Positions 5,166-7,133 of a DNA stretch of 7,133 nucleotides are shown piece by piece. This DNA is from Candidatus Avoscillospira stercoripullorum (GTDB lineage: Bacteria; Bacillota; Clostridia; Oscillospirales; Oscillospiraceae). Each line of letters starts with the position of its first letter. Positions within the stretch are counted from its first letter, which is position 1. Below the pieces are notes generated by a model. It made no database searches. It was not told the DNA's origin and saw only the letters and a program-made list of their open reading frames with translations. The translations under genes and the position numbers were made by a program. The DNA is taken from contig DVGD01000107.1 of assembly GCA_018712905.1 (NCBI GenBank), positions 1 through 7,133 on the forward strand. The letters run 5' to 3'.

Positions 5166-6809
5166 ATGGAATTCTATCAGCAGTTTGTCAAAGAGGCATA
5201 CGACGAAAACGGCGTACTCACGGAATTTACCATCCAGCCGCCGAAACACTTCAACTTCGGCTATGACGTGGTGGACGCCCTGGCTGAGAAGGAGCCGGAT
5301 AAAGTCTGCATGGTCTGGTGCGATCAGGAGGAGCGGGAGCGGGTATTCACCTTTGCTGAGATGTCCAGGCTCAGCAACCAGGCGGCCAACGTCTTCCGCG
5401 CCCACGGCATCGGCAAGGGCGACCATGTGATGCTCATGCTCAAGCGAAACTATGAGTACTGGTACATCATCGTGGCGCTCCACAAGCTGGGCGCCGTGGC
5501 CATCCCCGCGACCCATACCCTCATGGCCGCCGACATCGACTACCGCGTCAAGGCCGTGGACGTGAAGGCCGTGGTGGTCACCGCCGACAACAGCGACGGC
5601 CCCAAGGAGCTCAATAAATGTAATCCCGCCGGCGTGGAAAAATTCCTCATCCGCGGCCAGATGCCCGGCTATGTGGATCTCAACGCCGAGATCGAGTCCG
5701 CTTCGTCGGACTTTGACCGGGTGGAAACCCTGGCTACAGAGCCCATGCTCCTCTACTTCACCTCCGGCACCACTGGCGAGCCAAAGGCCGTCATGCACGA
5801 CCACACCTATGCCCTGTGCCACATTCTCACTGCCAAGCACTGGCAGAACGTCCGCAAGGACGGCCTCCATCTGAGTGTGTCCGACACCGGCTGGGGCAAG
5901 GCCGCCTGGGGCAAGCTCTACGGCCAGTGGCTGTGCGAGGCACCCATCATGGTCTATGACTACGACCAGTTCGACCCCCGGGCGCTGATGGATGTGATTA
6001 TGAAGTACAAGGTCACCACCTTCTGCGCCCCGCCCACCATCTATCGCTTCTTCGTCAAGCGGGGCATCACCCCCGGCGCCTTTGACTCGGTCCAGGACGT
6101 GGTCACCGCCGGCGAAGCCATGAACCCCGAGATTGCCCGCCGCTTTGAGGCGGAGACCGGCCTCAAGCTCCGGGAGGGCTTCGGCCAGACCGAGTCTACC
6201 TTGATGATTGCAGACCTGGTGGGGCAGCCCCATCACCTGGGCACCATGGGACGGCCCACGCCTCTTTATCACGTGGAGCTGCGCAAGGAGGACGGCACTG
6301 TGGCCGCCCCCGGCGAGACCGGCGAGATTGTGGTGGTACCTCCGGCTGATGGTACTCACTTCGGCGTCTTTATGGGCTACTGCGGCGACCAGGCCGCCTA
6401 TGACGAGGTCTGGGAGGGCGGTGTGTACCACACCCGGGATCTTGCCACCATGGATGAAGCGGGCTACATCACCTATGTGAGCCGTACCGACGATGTCATC
6501 AAGTCCTGCGGCTTCCGGGTCAGTCCCTTCGAGGTGGAGAGCGTCCTGATGCAGCACCCGGCTGTTTTGGAGTGCGCCGTCACCGGTGTGCCGGATCCCG
6601 GCCGTGGCTTCCGAATCAAGGCCACCATCGTCCTCACCGATGGCTATGTGGGAAATGGCAATCTTTCGAGAGAGCTCCAGCAGTTCGTCCTCCAGAATAC
6701 GGCCTCCTACAAGTGCCCCAAGATTTTTGAGTACGTCCCCGAAATGCCCAAGACCATCAGCGGCAAGATCCGCCGGGTGGCCATCCGGGAAAAGGACAGC
6801 AAGCAGTAA
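5166..6809 (+). CDS. AMP-forming acyl-CoA synthetase, medium-chain/aryl-acid (ACSM-like) type
   Basis: Activates a carboxylic acid with ATP to an acyl-AMP and then to acyl-CoA, in the cytoplasm. The 547-residue protein is a full-length ANL-family enzyme with no membrane segment or signal peptide. Core motifs in order are the P-loop YFTSGTTGEPK (197-207), SVSDTGWGKAAWG (237-249), GEAMNPE (316-322), EGFGQTES (337-344), YHTRDLA (421-427), the hinge SRTDDVIKSCGFR (439-451) and PKTISGKIRR (528-537) with catalytic Lys534. The SDTGW segment resembles medium-chain ACSM enzymes and differs from the motif of true acetyl-CoA synthetase, so the substrate may be a medium-chain, branched or aromatic acid; this is inference. 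AGGAGG (5156-5161) lies only 4 nt before the ATG, a tight spacing, but an in-frame stop at 5148-5150 with no start codon between fixes this start. It is monocistronic, with its own promoter and terminator, so neighbours do not indicate the substrate. Confidence 0.92.
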   Translation: MEFYQQFVKEAYDENGVLTEFTIQPPKHFNFGYDVVDALAEKEPDKVCMVWCDQEERERVFTFAEMSRLSNQAANVFRAHGIGKGDHVMLMLKRNYEYWYIIVALHKLGAVAIPATHTLMAADIDYRVKAVDVKAVVVTADNSDGPKELNKCNPAGVEKFLIRGQMPGYVDLNAEIESASSDFDRVETLATEPMLLYFTSGTTGEPKAVMHDHTYALCHILTAKHWQNVRKDGLHLSVSDTGWGKAAWGKLYGQWLCEAPIMVYDYDQFDPRALMDVIMKYKVTTFCAPPTIYRFFVKRGITPGAFDSVQDVVTAGEAMNPEIARRFEAETGLKLREGFGQTESTLMIADLVGQPHHLGTMGRPTPLYHVELRKEDGTVAAPGETGEIVVVPPADGTHFGVFMGYCGDQAAYDEVWEGGVYHTRDLATMDEAGYITYVSRTDDVIKSCGFRVSPFEVESVLMQHPAVLECAVTGVPDPGRGFRIKATIVLTDGYVGNGNLSRELQQFVLQNTASYKCPKIFEYVPEMPKTISGKIRRVAIREKDSKQ

Positions 6810-6847
6810 AAAATCCGGAGATCCAAAGGATCTCCGGAAATTTTTTT
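6808..6847. terminator. Bidirectional terminator between convergent genes
   Basis: A perfect 11-bp stem, TCCGGAGATCC (6814-6824) with GGATCTCCGGA (6828-6838), closes on an AAA loop. Six A (6808-6813) precede it and seven T (6841-6847) follow it, the latter after two A. Each strand thus reads hairpin plus U run. It overlaps the last bases of the synthetase stop codon and lies one base from the stop of the convergent gene at 6849, so it serves both genes. Confidence 0.93.
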
Positions 6848-6848
6848 G

Positions 6849-7133
6849 TCATTCCGCCTTTTTATAGACAAAGGCGGTGGGGACGGGACGACCCGAGGCC
6901 AGGGACTGGTTGGAGCACTTGGTGACGTATTCGCCGTCAAAGTACATCATGGCGCTGGTGCCGCCGTCCAGGTTCATGGCCTGCATGCAGCCGTGGCGTT
7001 TGAGAATTTCGGCACACTCGATGACATGGGTGCCGGTGGAGCGCAGGGGCATCCGGCCTTCGATGACCAGCATCAGAATTTCATACTTGTCCGACTGGCC
7101 GATGCAGGCGCGGGGCTGAAGACCTGTCCTTCT
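6849..7133 (-). CDS. Phosphodiester glycosidase (NAGPA-domain) protein, C-terminal part
   Basis: This is the last 94 residues of a leftward gene; the frame stays open to the right edge, so its start and N-terminal half lie outside the window. Reading from the edge, QPRACIGQ corresponds to the family's PRTAIG-like motif. LMLVIEGR is a core strand, NLDGGTSAMMYFDG matches the conserved NLDGGGS-type active-site motif, and GRPVPTAFVYK is the usual C-terminal strand. The family removes sugars from phosphodiester-linked glycans and is often annotated as an exopolysaccharide or DUF2233 protein; the human member uncovers mannose 6-phosphate. Bacterial members are often exported, but any signal peptide would be outside the window. 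The ATG at 7073 lies within the conserved domain and is not the real start. The substrate is unknown. Confidence 0.85.
   Translation of the reverse strand, partial: RRTGLQPRACIGQSDKYEILMLVIEGRMPLRSTGTHVIECAEILKRHGCMQAMNLDGGTSAMMYFDGEYVTKCSNQSLASGRPVPTAFVYKKAE

Noticed and set aside
5151..6557. 468-codon open frame on the minus strand opposite the acyl-CoA synthetase gene
   Set aside because: It is an antisense shadow created by G/C-ending codons of the real gene; it shows the same His/Gly/Val-rich composition and no recognisable motif.
1..7133. CRISPR array, insertion sequence, prophage, tRNA or defence system
   Set aside because: There are no regularly spaced direct repeats, transposase or integrase sequences, or tRNA-like folds; apart from the left intergenic region, nearly all the sequence is explained by six metabolic genes and their signals.

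Overview
The window is a stretch of ordinary chromosome, roughly 60% GC by eye, carrying central-metabolism genes. Strong AGGAGG-type ribosome binding sites, near-consensus sigma-A promoters in AT-rich gaps, compact intrinsic terminators and Clostridia-like protein sequences suggest a GC-rich member of the Bacillota, probably a gut Oscillospirales-type Clostridium relative. The taxon is inferred from sequence character only; no database search was possible.

Layout from left to right. Positions 1-240 hold no gene. They contain an unusually dense chain of hairpins ending in the bidirectional terminator of the first gene. A leftward operon follows, transcribed from a promoter near 2590-2562: a ROK-family glucokinase (1570-2517), then glucose-6-phosphate isomerase (241-1524). 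Divergent from it, a promoter at 2610-2638 drives a rightward pair: the M20 dipeptidase PepD (2669-4135), then a stand-alone homocysteine S-methyltransferase domain protein (4132-4989). These two overlap by ATGA, and the pair ends at a strong terminator (4998-5034). The next gene is a monocistronic AMP-forming acyl-CoA synthetase of the medium-chain/aryl-acid type (5166-6809). It has a consensus promoter at 5041-5069 with an inverted repeat at the start of its transcript. A bidirectional terminator (6808-6847) separates it from the C-terminal part of a convergent phosphodiester glycosidase (NAGPA-domain) gene cut by the right edge of the window.

Functionally, glucokinase and isomerase form the first two steps of glycolysis for free intracellular glucose, as released from non-PTS sugars or oligosaccharides. 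PepD with the methyltransferase suggests peptide-derived amino-acid supply linked to methionine synthesis. The acyl-CoA synthetase activates a carboxylic acid that cannot be named from sequence.

No mobile element, CRISPR array, RNA gene, toxin or defence system was found, and no clear undescribed system. The parts most worth a second look are the left-hand hairpin chain, the inverted repeats at the transcription starts of the glucokinase and acyl-CoA synthetase genes, and the PepD/methyltransferase coupling.
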